Source: Terrimonas ferruginea DSM 30193
GTDB lineage: Bacteria > Bacteroidota > Bacteroidia > Chitinophagales > Chitinophagaceae
Reading direction: 5' to 3'
DNA length: 64,000 nt
Assembly: GCF_000425585.1 (NCBI RefSeq)
Contig: NZ_KE384401.1
Location: 212,051 to 276,050 of the forward strand
The notes beneath the pieces were generated by a model that saw only the letters and a program-made list of their open reading frames with translations, was not told the origin of the DNA and did no database searches. Shown here piece by piece: positions 9,017 through 18,425 of this stretch. Positions within the stretch are counted from its first letter, which is position 1. Every line of letters starts with the position of its first letter. The position numbers were made by a program, and so were the translations under genes.

Positions 9017-9637
9017 ATGCAGTTTTCTTCTTCATTATTGGAAAATGCCGTGACTGAATTTGCCAAACTTCCGGGTATTGGCAAAAAGACCGCATTACGA
9101 TTGGTGTTGCATTTGCTGCGCCAGGAGGTGGGGGAGGTGGAGCATTTTAGCGAAGTAGTGGCGCGGATGCGCAGGGAGATCAAATTTTGTAATCGTTGCT
9201 TCAATGTAGCTGATGGCGATATCTGCAGCATTTGTGCCAACAGCATGCGCCGCCAGGATCTCATCTGCGTGGTGGAAACCATCCGCGATGTGATCGCCAT
9301 TGAGAGCACCCAGCAATACAACGGATTGTACCATGTACTCGGCGGCATCATTTCCCCGCTGGACGGCATCGGCCCCGATCAACTCACGATCGAGGCACTG
9401 GTGAACCGCATCCAGAAAGAAGCGACATCCGAATTGATCTTCGCGCTCAATCCGAATATCCAGGGCGACACCACCATCTATTACATCCAGAAAAAAATTC
9501 AGGCCTTCCCGGTGCAGGTTACCACTATTGCCCGCGGCATCGCCTTCGGCGGCGAACTCGAATATGCCGACGAAATGACCCTCGCCCGCAGCCTGCAGAA
9601 CCGCCTGCCGGTGGAGAGGTATGTAGCGGGGAGATGA
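9017..9637 (+). CDS. recR: Recombination mediator RecR
   Basis: A 206-residue RecR, which with RecO (and RecF in many species) loads RecA onto gapped DNA. It shows the helix-hairpin-helix FAKLPGIGKKTALRLVLHLL at the N-terminus. A C4 zinc finger (C58, C61, C70, C73) follows, then the Toprim domain beginning at LICVVETIRDVIAIE, and the C-terminal ARGIAFGGELEYADE Walker-B-like segment. Length is normal for the family. The gene has a promoter box almost touching its start, and an AT-rich word repeat begins a few bases after the stop. Confidence 0.97.
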   Translation: MQFSSSLLENAVTEFAKLPGIGKKTALRLVLHLLRQEVGEVEHFSEVVARMRREIKFCNRCFNVADGDICSICANSMRRQDLICVVETIRDVIAIESTQQYNGLYHVLGGIISPLDGIGPDQLTIEALVNRIQKEATSELIFALNPNIQGDTTIYYIQKKIQAFPVQVTTIARGIAFGGELEYADEMTLARSLQNRLPVERYVAGR

Positions 9638-9639
9638 TT

Positions 9640-9757
9640 GGCTAATTTGAAGATTTGAAAATTTGGCAATTTAATTCAAGAAATACCGGAATTGACAACG
9701 GGATAACGCACTTCCTCCCTCATCTTCAAATTATCAAATCTTCAAATTTTCAAATTG
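9640..9757. repeat. Paired inverted word-repeat arms around a short core
   Basis: The left arm (9642-9672) reads AATTTGAAGATTTGAAAATT and on. The right arm (9721-9757) is its inverted complement in the same words, TCTTCAAATTATCAAATC and on. About 48 bp of non-repetitive sequence lies between. The same arrangement occurs at 30517-30643, and single arms occur at 26588-26625, 54765-54790 and 56924-56955. Confidence 0.7.
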
Positions 9758-9764
9758 TATTCGA

Positions 9765-9772
9765 TACCTTTG
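9765..9772 (+). promoter_or_regulatory. -7 promoter box of the metH operon
   Basis: TACCTTTG matches TAnnTTTG exactly and lies at the edge of the right repeat arm. The predicted start is near 9776, leaving an untranslated leader of about 150 nt before metH. Confidence 0.6.
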
Positions 9773-9775
9773 CCC

Positions 9776-9928
9776 CATACAGGCGGATTTGTTTATTGTT
9801 CGGCCTTTAAACGGAACTAATAAACGTAGTAAACTCCTCAAAAAGTTTCCAAGCGTTTACGGTTCTGTATGCAGGCCTTTCCCCCGGAAATGCTGATCCT
9901 CTGTGCAAACTAATTAAAACATAACGTC
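9776..9928 (+). promoter_or_regulatory. Structured metH leader of unknown class
   Basis: The leader holds a stem between 9791-9801 (GTTTATTGTTC) and 9814-9825 (GAACTAATAAAC, one bulged T). A second helix pairs GTAAAC (9829-9834) with GTTTAC (9855-9860). The words GGCCTTTAAACGGAA and GGCCTTTCCCCCGGAA occur twice. I do not see the conserved boxes of cobalamin or SAM-I riboswitches. A metabolite-sensing leader is plausible in front of methionine synthase but is inference. Confidence 0.4.
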
Positions 9929-10927
<999 letters not shown>

Positions 10928-10932
10928 CGTTT

Positions 10933-13623
10933 ATGAGTGAAGTGAATAGCATTAAACCATATTTGCGGCTGTCCGGACTGGAACCGCTGATCGTACGTCC
11001 GGAAACGAACTTTGTCAATATCGGTGAGCGTACCAACGTTACCGGTTCCAAGAAATTTGCGCGGCTGATCCGCGAAAACAAATACGAAGAAGCATTGAGC
11101 GTAGCCCGCCAGCAGGTCGAAAGCGGCGCACAGGTGATAGACGTCAACATGGACGATGCGCTGCTCGACGGCGTGCAGGCCATGACCACCTTCATCAACC
11201 TGCTGCAAAGCGAACCCGATATTTCACGTGTGCCATTGATGATCGACAGCTCCAAATTCGAAATCATCGAAGCCGGATTGAAATGCGTGCAGGGCAAGTG
11301 CATCGTTAACTCTATTTCACTCAAAGAAGGCGAACAGAAATTCATTGAACAGGCCGTCATTTGCCAGAGCTATGGCGCGGCCGTGATTGTAATGGCCTTT
11401 GATGAAAAAGGACAGGCCGATACCGAAGACCGCAAAGTGGAAATCTGTCACCGCGCTTACAAAATCCTTACGGAGCAGGTTGGTTTCGATGGTCAGGATA
11501 TCATTTTCGACCCCAACATTTTTGCCGTAGCTACCGGTCTGGAAGAACACAACAACTACGGCGTTGATTTCATCCAGGCTACACGCCGCATCAAAGAACT
11601 GATGCCGCTGGCCGGTATCAGCGGAGGTGTCAGTAACCTCTCCTTCTCTTTTCGCGGCAACGAACCCGTGCGTGAAGCCATGCACTCCGTGTTTCTCTAC
11701 TACGCCATCAAAGCGGGTATGAACATGGGGATCGTGAACGCAGGCCAATTAGTCGTATACGATGAAATAGAACCGCAACTCCGCCAGCTCTGCGAAGACG
11801 TGATCCTCAACCGCAACAATGAGAACAACGAGGCTACGGAAAAACTCATCGCGTTTGCAGAAACCGTAAAAGCGACCGATAAAACAGAAAAGAAAAACGA
11901 TGCATGGCGCAGTACTTCCGTGGAAGAACGCCTCAAACATGCATTGGTAAATGGCATTACCGATTACATCGATGAAGATACCGAAGAAGCACGTCAGCAA
12001 TATGCCAAACCACTTGAAGTGATCGAAGGTCCGCTGATGGCGGGCATGGGTGTGGTGGGTGATTTGTTTGGTGCGGGAAAAATGTTTTTACCCCAGGTGG
12101 TAAAGTCTGCGCGCGTGATGAAAAAGTCCGTGGCCTGGCTCACGCCTTTTATCGAAGAAGAAAAAAGGAACAATGCATCGTCCACTACCGGCAACGTAAA
12201 AAAGATCCTGCTGGCAACAGTGAAAGGCGATGTGCATGATATCGGTAAAAACATCGTAGGTGTGGTGTTGGGTTGCAATGGCTATGATATCATCGACCTG
12301 GGAGTAATGGTGCCTACGGATAAAATACTTGACACGGCCCAAAAGGAAAATGTGGACATCATCGGACTGAGTGGACTGATCACGCCCTCACTGGATGAGA
12401 TGGTGAACGTGGCGCATGAAATGAAACGCCGCGGAATGGATCAGCCTTTGTTGATCGGTGGTGCGACTACTTCGCGTATGCATACGGCCGTTAAGATTGC
12501 ACCGCAATATGAAAAGGGAGTGGTGCACGTACTCGATGCAAGCCGCAGCGTGACGGTAGCCGGTTCTTTGTTAGGTGAACAGCGCGGTAACTTCCTCAGC
12601 AAAGTACAGGAAGAATATGTTCGTCTCCAATACGATTTCGCCAATAAAAAAGTAGTAAAAGACTACCTGTCGTTTGCCGATGCACAAGCCAACAAGGTGA
12701 AAGTAGATTGGGATTCGTATACACCGCCGGCGCCATCATTCACCGGAACAAAAGTATTTGTGAACTACGATCTCGCCGAGCTGCGTGAATACATCGACTG
12801 GAAACCCTTTTTCATTTCATGGGAGCTGCACGGAAGCTTTCCGCAGATCCTCGAAGATGCGAAAGTGGGTGTGGAAGCTACCAAGTTGTACAATGATGCC
12901 AATGCATTGCTGGATCAGATCGTGAAGGAGAAATGGCTGACTGCGCAAGGTGTGATCGGTTTCTGGCCTGCGAGCCGTGTGGCCGCGGATACGGTAAATG
13001 TTCACCGCGATGGCAGTGAACTCGAACTGCAATTCCTGCGTCAGCAGATCAAGAAAGCCGCGGACCAACCCAATCTTTCACTGGCAGACTTTATCGCGCC
13101 CGCGGAAGCTGGCAAAGAAGATTATATCGGTGCTTTCTCTGTAACCATCCAGGGAATCGAGCAACATATCAAACGCTTTGAAGCCGCGCTTGACGATTAC
13201 AACAAAATCATGTTACAGGCATTAGCCGATCGTTTTGCGGAGGCTTTTGCAGAATGTCTGCATGCACGTACGCGGAAAGAATTCTGGGCTTATGTAAAAG
13301 ACGAGCAGCTCAGCAACGAAGAACTGATCAAAGAAAAATACCAGGGCATTCGTCCCGCGCCGGGTTATCCCGCCTGCCCGGATCATACGGAGAAATACAA
13401 ATTATTTGAATTGCTGGGAGGGGAAGAAGCAACGGGAATTCATCTCACCGAATCGCTGGCGATGTATCCTGCTTCTTCTGTTTGCGGCTGGTACTTCAGT
13501 CATCCGCAAAGCCAGTATTTTGGCGTTGGAAAAATTCAGCAGGATCAATTCAAAGATTATCTCCAGCGTAAGAAAATGCCGGAAGAGGAATTGCAGCGGT
13601 GGCTGAGGCCGGTGATGGAATGA
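10933..13623 (+). CDS. metH: Methionine synthase, folate/B12/activation subunit
   Basis: An 896-residue protein with the three remaining MetH modules. The pterin-binding domain (about residues 20-280) contains [16 protein letters not shown] and NSISLKEGE. The cobalamin module has its helical cap (about 330-410) and the Rossmann domain with DVHDIGKN, where H435 is the lower cobalt ligand. The C-terminal activation domain (about 580-896) has [12 protein letters not shown] for SAM binding and [14 protein letters not shown]. It takes methyl from methyltetrahydrofolate and is reactivated by SAM with a reductant. It needs the upstream 332-residue protein for homocysteine. The stop TGA is the first word of a heptad repeat array. 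Confidence 0.95.
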   Translation: MSEVNSIKPYLRLSGLEPLIVRPETNFVNIGERTNVTGSKKFARLIRENKYEEALSVARQQVESGAQVIDVNMDDALLDGVQAMTTFINLLQSEPDISRVPLMIDSSKFEIIEAGLKCVQGKCIVNSISLKEGEQKFIEQAVICQSYGAAVIVMAFDEKGQADTEDRKVEICHRAYKILTEQVGFDGQDIIFDPNIFAVATGLEEHNNYGVDFIQATRRIKELMPLAGISGGVSNLSFSFRGNEPVREAMHSVFLYYAIKAGMNMGIVNAGQLVVYDEIEPQLRQLCEDVILNRNNENNEATEKLIAFAETVKATDKTEKKNDAWRSTSVEERLKHALVNGITDYIDEDTEEARQQYAKPLEVIEGPLMAGMGVVGDLFGAGKMFLPQVVKSARVMKKSVAWLTPFIEEEKRNNASSTTGNVKKILLATVKGDVHDIGKNIVGVVLGCNGYDIIDLGVMVPTDKILDTAQKENVDIIGLSGLITPSLDEMVNVAHEMKRRGMDQPLLIGGATTSRMHTAVKIAPQYEKGVVHVLDASRSVTVAGSLLGEQRGNFLSKVQEEYVRLQYDFANKKVVKDYLSFADAQANKVKVDWDSYTPPAPSFTGTKVFVNYDLAELREYIDWKPFFISWELHGSFPQILEDAKVGVEATKLYNDANALLDQIVKEKWLTAQGVIGFWPASRVAADTVNVHRDGSELELQFLRQQIKKAADQPNLSLADFIAPAEAGKEDYIGAFSVTIQGIEQHIKRFEAALDDYNKIMLQALADRFAEAFAECLHARTRKEFWAYVKDEQLSNEELIKEKYQGIRPAPGYPACPDHTEKYKLFELLGGEEATGIHLTESLAMYPASSVCGWYFSHPQSQYFGVGKIQQDQFKDYLQRKKMPEEELQRWLRPVME

Positions 13624-13702
13624 GTCAATAAGTCAATAAGTGAATAGGTGAATGAGTGAATGTTTTTCCCGTGGTTCGTGTATACACGAACCACGGGAAA
13701 AA
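13621..13702. repeat. Heptad array followed by a 40-bp perfect palindrome
   Basis: Words GAGTCAATAAGTCAATAAG and on run from the metH stop to about 13661. They are followed by a perfect palindrome, 13663-13682 against 13683-13702, with arm core CCCGTGGTTCGTGTA. The arms end in T5 and A5, so it could act as a terminator on either strand. A second copy of heptads plus palindrome, in opposite orientation, lies at 14329-14412 on the other side of the RDD gene. Confidence 0.75.
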
Positions 13703-13729
13703 ACGTGGTGTCACTTATTTCAACTTTTA

Positions 13730-14230
13730 TTATCTCGCTTTCACCACACGGGTCTTCGTCCAGCTATCATGCCATAGGCCGTTGCCGGACCAGATGCTGA
13801 ACTGTTCAAACGGAACCAATCTGCACAGCGAACGGAGAAAAGCATCTTTGAAAGTCAGCTCTCCGCCATCGGCTCTGATGGCACGCGTACCGGAAAGGAG
13901 CTTGCCCAGCGTGTAACCCTTGAATACTTTTTCACAGATGGTGTAATAAATAAGGTAATTGAACAGGCCGATGCCGTAGCCGAACAGGAGCAGGTCGATG
14001 CTATTGTCTTCCTTGTAAGCTAATTCCATCATGTACTCCGGCGCTATGTTACCCAGAATATAACCGATTGAATAGCCTGTTACATAGGTCAGGCCGAAGC
14101 GCATCAGGAGGTTGTCAACAAAAAAATTGGCAAATCGCTGGCCGGTGGAAGCCTCTTCGTACTGGTCGAAAAGTTCAAGTTCGTCTGCCAGCGCAGACGC
14201 TTGTTGGGTGGGGAGGTTTTGGTCTTGCAT
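13730..14230 (-). CDS. RDD family membrane protein
   Basis: A 166-residue protein with the RDD domain: an N-terminal helix with RFANFFVDNLLMRFG, hydrophobic segments around LTYVTGYSIGYILG and LLLFGYGIGLFNYLIYYTI, and the conserved GYTLGKLLSGTRAIRADG and FLRSLCRLVPFEQFS. RDD proteins are small membrane proteins of mostly unknown role; some have been linked to ion transport. The ATG at 14230 is preferred because a longer frame would translate intergenic repeats. The gene stands alone between two inverted copies of a heptad-plus-palindrome element. Confidence 0.82.
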   Translation of the reverse strand: MQDQNLPTQQASALADELELFDQYEEASTGQRFANFFVDNLLMRFGLTYVTGYSIGYILGNIAPEYMMELAYKEDNSIDLLLFGYGIGLFNYLIYYTICEKVFKGYTLGKLLSGTRAIRADGGELTFKDAFLRSLCRLVPFEQFSIWSGNGLWHDSWTKTRVVKAR

Positions 14231-14412
14231 AGCTCGCAAGATAATATAATCAGTCAATAGGTGAATAATGTGTTGTTGGGCTATAAGTAAACCAGCGCTT
14301 ATTATCGATTTACTTCTCTCAACGCTCGTGGTTCGTGAGGACACGAACCAGGGGGTAAAATGAATACGTCATTCACCATTGACCATTGACCATTCACCTA
14401 TTGACTCATTGA
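14231..14412. repeat. Repeat block between RDD and serine hydrolase genes
   Basis: CAGTCAATAGGTGAATAATG words lie near 14247-14266. A hairpin TGGTTCGTG, loop AGGA, CACGAACCA lies at 14329-14350. An inverted heptad array CATTCACCATTGACCATTG continues to about 14412. The array overlaps the last codons of the serine hydrolase gene and supplies its stop codon. Confidence 0.7.
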
Positions 14413-15597
14413 CCTGCTCACCTCCGTCACCACCTGCTGCAACGACACGCCCTTTTTGGTCCAATGATAACCCAGCCGCACAATGATCGACTCATTGACA
14501 GGATTCACATAAATATATTGACCTAAGATGCCCAGTGCATAATAGCCGCGGCCTGCATAGGATACATAGAATTGTTTTAAACCGTTTTTGAGATAACTGT
14601 GCAGTGCGGGCCTTGCATATTTTCCACTCGATGCAGCTGTGACAGCCGATAACGAATCCGGGAATACCTCATAAGACCGGTTGCCCCAGAACTGGTTTTT
14701 ATATCCTTCTTCCAACATCAGTTGCCCGGTCAGTGTACTGTCGACCCATGCTTTTGACACAACCTGTTTTCCGTTCCAGTCACCTTCTCGCAGGTACAAA
14801 CGTCCGAGTTTGGCAAAGTCACGCGCGGTGGCATTTAATCCCGCATAAGCAATTTCCAAATGCCGTTTGTCGGTGTTCCAGGTGGCGGCATATTCCATTT
14901 GCAAAGGCTTCCAGATTTTTTCCGACATGTATTCCGCCGCCGTTTTGCCGGTTGCTTTGCTGATGATCATGGCCAGCAACAAGGTATTGATACTTTGGTA
15001 TTCGGTCTGCATACCCGGCGCTTCCTTGATCTTTACTTTGTAAACGTGCGGTTTCATATTGGGGCGGAACGCCAGCTTGATGGAAGCATCTTTTAAACCG
15101 TAGGAACCTTCATCCCATTGCAGGCCGCTGCGCATGTCCAGTAAATGCTGAATGGTTATCTGCGCAAAACGCGGGTCTTTCTTCAGGAACTTCGGCAGGT
15201 AATTCGTCATCGGCTCGTCGAACGATTTGATCTTTCCTTCGTCGTGGGCAATACCGGTTAAGGTTGCCACAAATGATTTAACCAGGGAGAAAGAAGGCAA
15301 CAGCGAACTGCGGTCAAAGCCATCGAAATATTTTTCGTATAAAATGGAGTCGTGGCGGATCACGAGGAATGCGGCAGTGCTGCTACCTTCCAGCGTTTTG
15401 TCCAGTTCTTCTCTCCACGGACCGGATTGATCGTGATCAGTAGCATCGGCAAAATGAAAAGCGTTGCCGTCATTTTTAATAGCAACAGATGGCAGGTTTT
15501 CATGCGAACGCAAAGTGAGTTTACGGTTTTTATAAGCCCTTACCATATAGCAGGATGAAAATAAGGGGAGGAGGAGCAGCAGGCTGAGGTATTTCAT
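14398..15597 (-). CDS. Serine hydrolase lipoprotein (beta-lactamase/esterase family)
   Basis: A 399-residue class-C beta-lactamase-related hydrolase. The N-terminus is a lipoprotein signal with cysteine at residue 16 (LFSSCYM). The nucleophile motif is S104-L-V-K107 in PSFSLVKSFVATLTG, and the second motif is Y200-Q-S202. These proteins act as esterases, D-amino-acid peptidases or PBP-like enzymes, and the substrate cannot be told here. A missing beta-lactam context and the YxS variant argue against a resistance role. The C-terminal residues RSMSQ are encoded inside a heptad repeat. Confidence 0.85.
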   Translation of the reverse strand: MKYLSLLLLLPLFSSCYMVRAYKNRKLTLRSHENLPSVAIKNDGNAFHFADATDHDQSGPWREELDKTLEGSSTAAFLVIRHDSILYEKYFDGFDRSSLLPSFSLVKSFVATLTGIAHDEGKIKSFDEPMTNYLPKFLKKDPRFAQITIQHLLDMRSGLQWDEGSYGLKDASIKLAFRPNMKPHVYKVKIKEAPGMQTEYQSINTLLLAMIISKATGKTAAEYMSEKIWKPLQMEYAATWNTDKRHLEIAYAGLNATARDFAKLGRLYLREGDWNGKQVVSKAWVDSTLTGQLMLEEGYKNQFWGNRSYEVFPDSLSAVTAASSGKYARPALHSYLKNGLKQFYVSYAGRGYYALGILGQYIYVNPVNESIIVRLGYHWTKKGVSLQQVVTEVSRSMSQ

Positions 15598-15762
15598 TTT
15601 TTATAAATTAATGTTTGATGACTCAAATGTTCACCACAACCGGCACGGCGTCAACAGAAATCTGCATACCACTGGTTTTTGTCTGCCAATCGGGCACAGT
15701 GGCCAAAACGAGGTTGCAGAGGAAATAAGCCCGTTGGCAGATGGCGGGTTTGTCCGGGTCGT

Positions 15763-16836
15763 ATGAAGCACTATTTTCGCTATATGGGCCGGAAACAATT
15801 GATATTGGTTTATGCGATCTTTCTGTTTATGATGGTATGGGGATTTGATCTGCTTACTACCATTAAATATGGAGAGCCATACGATGTCACTGCATTCTGG
15901 AATATTTTCAACCTCTGCGCCTTGTTTTATGCGGGCAGTACATTATTGCTTGTACGCGCTGCCGGAATAAAATTTTATCGCAGCCGCCGCTATGCGTTAT
16001 TATTACTGGGTTTGCTGGGTACGCTGATTTATTTTATGGCGGTGCGCTATCTTCTCGAGCAACTTATTTTGCCAAAGTTCTTTGAAGCACAAAACTATCC
16101 CTCGAACATTTCATTAAAGTATTTTATACTCGACAATACGTATTACGCATCGATCTATGTAGTACTGGGGGTGCTTTTTTTTCTATTGGAAAACCAGGCC
16201 TACAACGAAAAGAAACAAGCTGTGCTGCAACAGCAGACCCGCGATGCCGAACTCCAGTTTCTCCGTTCGCAGGTGAACCCGCATTTTTTATTCAATACGC
16301 TCAATAATATTTATTCGCTGGCTTATGAACGTTCAGAAAAAACGGCAGATGCTATTCTGCGCCTCTCCGACCTGATGCGGTATATGTTGTATGAAAAAAA
16401 ACAGCAGGTAGCGATCCTGCGCGAATGGCAATACATCAGCAGCCTCGTGGAATTACAACGGCTGCGGTTTGAACATGAATTGCCGGTAGAGATGGAATTG
16501 AGCGGGAACGCAGATAAGACCTCCCTACCTCCGTATTTCCTTATTCCTTTTATCGAAAATGCTTTCAAGCACGGCGATTTTACGGACAACCGCATTCCGT
16601 TGCTCATCCGGTTGACGATTACAGACAACGGCTGGGAATTTGAAACACGGAATAAAATCAGCCACAAGAATAAAGACGCCATGGGCGGAGTAGGACTCGA
16701 TAATATCCGCCGCCGGCTGGAGATTCTTTATCCCGGCCAATATAAAATGGATATCAATGACGGGGACGGGTTGTTCTCTTTACGTTTATCACTAAACAAC
16801 AAAGCAGATGATCAGATGCCTGGTAGTAGACGATGA
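15763..16836 (+). CDS. LytS-type sensor histidine kinase
   Basis: A 357-residue membrane sensor with four predicted hydrophobic segments in the first 160 residues. A short coiled linker and the His_kinase domain follow: QVNPHFLFNTLNNIYSLA holds the phosphorylated His, and FLIPFIENAFKHG is the N box. The C-terminal ATPase lobe ends with GGVGLDNIRRRLEILYPG. The ATG at 15763 is chosen because the longer frame has no family resemblance. It overlaps the following response regulator gene by 29 bp, so the two form one operon and one signalling pair. Confidence 0.9.
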   Translation: MKHYFRYMGRKQLILVYAIFLFMMVWGFDLLTTIKYGEPYDVTAFWNIFNLCALFYAGSTLLLVRAAGIKFYRSRRYALLLLGLLGTLIYFMAVRYLLEQLILPKFFEAQNYPSNISLKYFILDNTYYASIYVVLGVLFFLLENQAYNEKKQAVLQQQTRDAELQFLRSQVNPHFLFNTLNNIYSLAYERSEKTADAILRLSDLMRYMLYEKKQQVAILREWQYISSLVELQRLRFEHELPVEMELSGNADKTSLPPYFLIPFIENAFKHGDFTDNRIPLLIRLTITDNGWEFETRNKISHKNKDAMGGVGLDNIRRRLEILYPGQYKMDINDGDGLFSLRLSLNNKADDQMPGSRR

Positions 16837-17509
16837 GCCACTGGCTCAGAACCTGCTGAAAAATTATATAGGGAAAATTGGCAGCCTCGAACTGGCCGGA
16901 GCCACCAGCGATGTGTTTGCCGCGCTGGATATGGCGCAGCAGCAAAAAGTGGATCTTATTTTCCTGGATGTGCAAATGCCCGAACTCACCGGCATTCAGT
17001 TCATGAAAATACTTGCGGGCAAATGCAAAGTGATTCTTACCACCGCTTACGAAGAATACGCGCTGCAGGCCTTTGATCTCGATGTGGTGGATTATCTGCT
17101 GAAGCCATTTTCTTTTGAACGTTTTGCGGCAGCTGTACAAAAAGCCCGCGAACGCCTGCAACCCCTGCAACGCGAAAACAATACGGCTGAACACCTTTTT
17201 ATCAAAACTGAATACAAGATCGTAAGAGTGGCCGTGAAGGATATCCGCTACATGGAAAGTATGCGCGATTATGTTTCGGTTTATACGGAAAATGAACGCA
17301 TCCTCACCTTACAGTCGTTGAGAACTTTTGAAGAGCAACTCCGTACCTCTTCGTTGATACGCGTACACAAGTCATATATCGTCAACCTTGACCGGATCGA
17401 CAAGGTGGAGCGCAGGCGCATTGTGATCGGTGACAAATACATTCCGATAGGAGAGACTTACCAGGACGAAGTGAAGAAAAGATTACAGCAGGGCAATGGC
17501 TCCCTCTAA
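16808..17509 (+). CDS. LytTR response regulator
   Basis: A 233-residue partner of the preceding kinase. The receiver domain has acidic VVDDEP, phospho-acceptor D54 in LIFLDVQMPELTG and the conserved Lys in LLKPFSFERF. The LytTR DNA-binding domain (about residues 130-233) includes IRYMESMRDYVSVYT and LIRVHKSYIVNLDRID. Such LytTR pairs in Bacteroidota are usually local two-component systems. Its targets are not visible. The stop overlaps the convergent HAD gene by 4 bp. Confidence 0.93.
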   Translation: MIRCLVVDDEPLAQNLLKNYIGKIGSLELAGATSDVFAALDMAQQQKVDLIFLDVQMPELTGIQFMKILAGKCKVILTTAYEEYALQAFDLDVVDYLLKPFSFERFAAAVQKARERLQPLQRENNTAEHLFIKTEYKIVRVAVKDIRYMESMRDYVSVYTENERILTLQSLRTFEEQLRTSSLIRVHKSYIVNLDRIDKVERRRIVIGDKYIPIGETYQDEVKKRLQQGNGSL

Positions 17510-18126
17510 AGAACGCCCAGCTCTTTCAACGATCGTTCCAATGCAGCCGGACTGGTGAAATGAATGCTCCGTATACCCATCGCTTCCGCCGCTTTGATGT
17601 TGCGAACGTTGTCATCGATGAATAAGGCTTCGGACGGATTAAGGGCATACCGGTCCAGTAAACGCTGATAAAAGGCGGGCTCAGGTTTTCTCATTTTTTC
17701 TTCTCCACTCACCACGCGGCCGTCAAACCAATGAAGAAAGGCATAACGCACCAGCGCAATATCGAATAAGCCGGCCTGCCAGTTGGTAAGGGCATAGATC
17801 TTATATTGACCGGTTTCTTTCAACCGGCGGAAAATTTCAACGGTCTCCGGAATGGCGCCGCCAAGCATATCGGTCCAGCGGCCGTAATAGTCGCGGATGG
17901 CAGCTTCCCATTCGGGATATTGTGCTACAAGTTCCTGCGTGGCTTCCACGATCGAGCGGCCTTCGTCCTGCCGCTCGTTCCAATCCATCGAGCAGATTTT
18001 TTCCAGGAAGTGATCCCGCTTTTCGAGTGAATCGAAATAAGTGTCGTTGAACACATGACGCGGGTCCCAATTGATCAGCACGTTGCCGAGATCAAAGATG
18101 ACAGCTTTAAAACGAGAGTTTTTCAT
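17506..18126 (-). CDS. HAD-superfamily phosphatase (YihX-like)
   Basis: A 206-residue haloacid-dehalogenase fold enzyme. Motif I is VIFDLGNVLINWD, motif II is the Thr in YALTNWQAG, motif III is the Lys of EKMRKPEPAFY and motif IV is LFIDDNVRNI. The helical cap after motif I puts it in the HAD-IA group, similar to E. coli YihX sugar-phosphate phosphatase. Note that motif I reads DLGN rather than DxDx, as in YihX-like phosphatases. Its ATG lies 20 bp inside the end of the SemiSWEET gene, so the two are cotranscribed. Confidence 0.88.
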   Translation of the reverse strand: MKNSRFKAVIFDLGNVLINWDPRHVFNDTYFDSLEKRDHFLEKICSMDWNERQDEGRSIVEATQELVAQYPEWEAAIRDYYGRWTDMLGGAIPETVEIFRRLKETGQYKIYALTNWQAGLFDIALVRYAFLHWFDGRVVSGEEKMRKPEPAFYQRLLDRYALNPSEALFIDDNVRNIKAAEAMGIRSIHFTSPAALERSLKELGVL

Positions 18127-18388
18127 CTTCCTTAGCGGAATACCGGAGTTTTAAAATGATCATGGTGAGTGACATAGAGAGGATCACCGCATTGGTGAGG
18201 ATGATTACCCAGTTGGATAGCAACGCGCCATACACCACCCACATAGTCTGGTTCACCACGGCGATGATAAACATCATCATGGATACATCCTTTGCAGATT
18301 TCTCCTTTAATGTTTTAATCACCTGCGGCAGAAAAGTCAGTGAGGTGATAGCGCCGGCTGTGTAGCCAAGAATTTCTATTCCGGTCAT
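18107..18388 (-). CDS. SemiSWEET sugar transporter (PQ-loop)
   Basis: A 93-residue protein with three hydrophobic helices and the PQ motif in TSLTFLPQVIKTLKEKSAKD. This is the size and layout of SemiSWEETs, which dimerise to form a facilitated sugar pore in the inner membrane. It is followed, with overlap, by a HAD phosphatase, and the upstream gene is a GH97 alpha-glycosidase. A sugar-uptake theme is suggested but not proven. A near-consensus box TAGCTTTA lies on this strand at 18407-18414. Confidence 0.88.
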   Translation of the reverse strand: MTGIEILGYTAGAITSLTFLPQVIKTLKEKSAKDVSMMMFIIAVVNQTMWVVYGALLSNWVIILTNAVILSMSLTMIILKLRYSAKEDEKLSF

Positions 18389-18425
18389 GTCAGTTAGTTA
18401 TAGCGGTAAAGCTACAAATAACCGG

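Noticed and set aside
9776..9928. Cobalamin riboswitch before metH
   Set aside because: The conserved GCCACTG-type B12 box is not present. I keep only a structured leader of unknown class.
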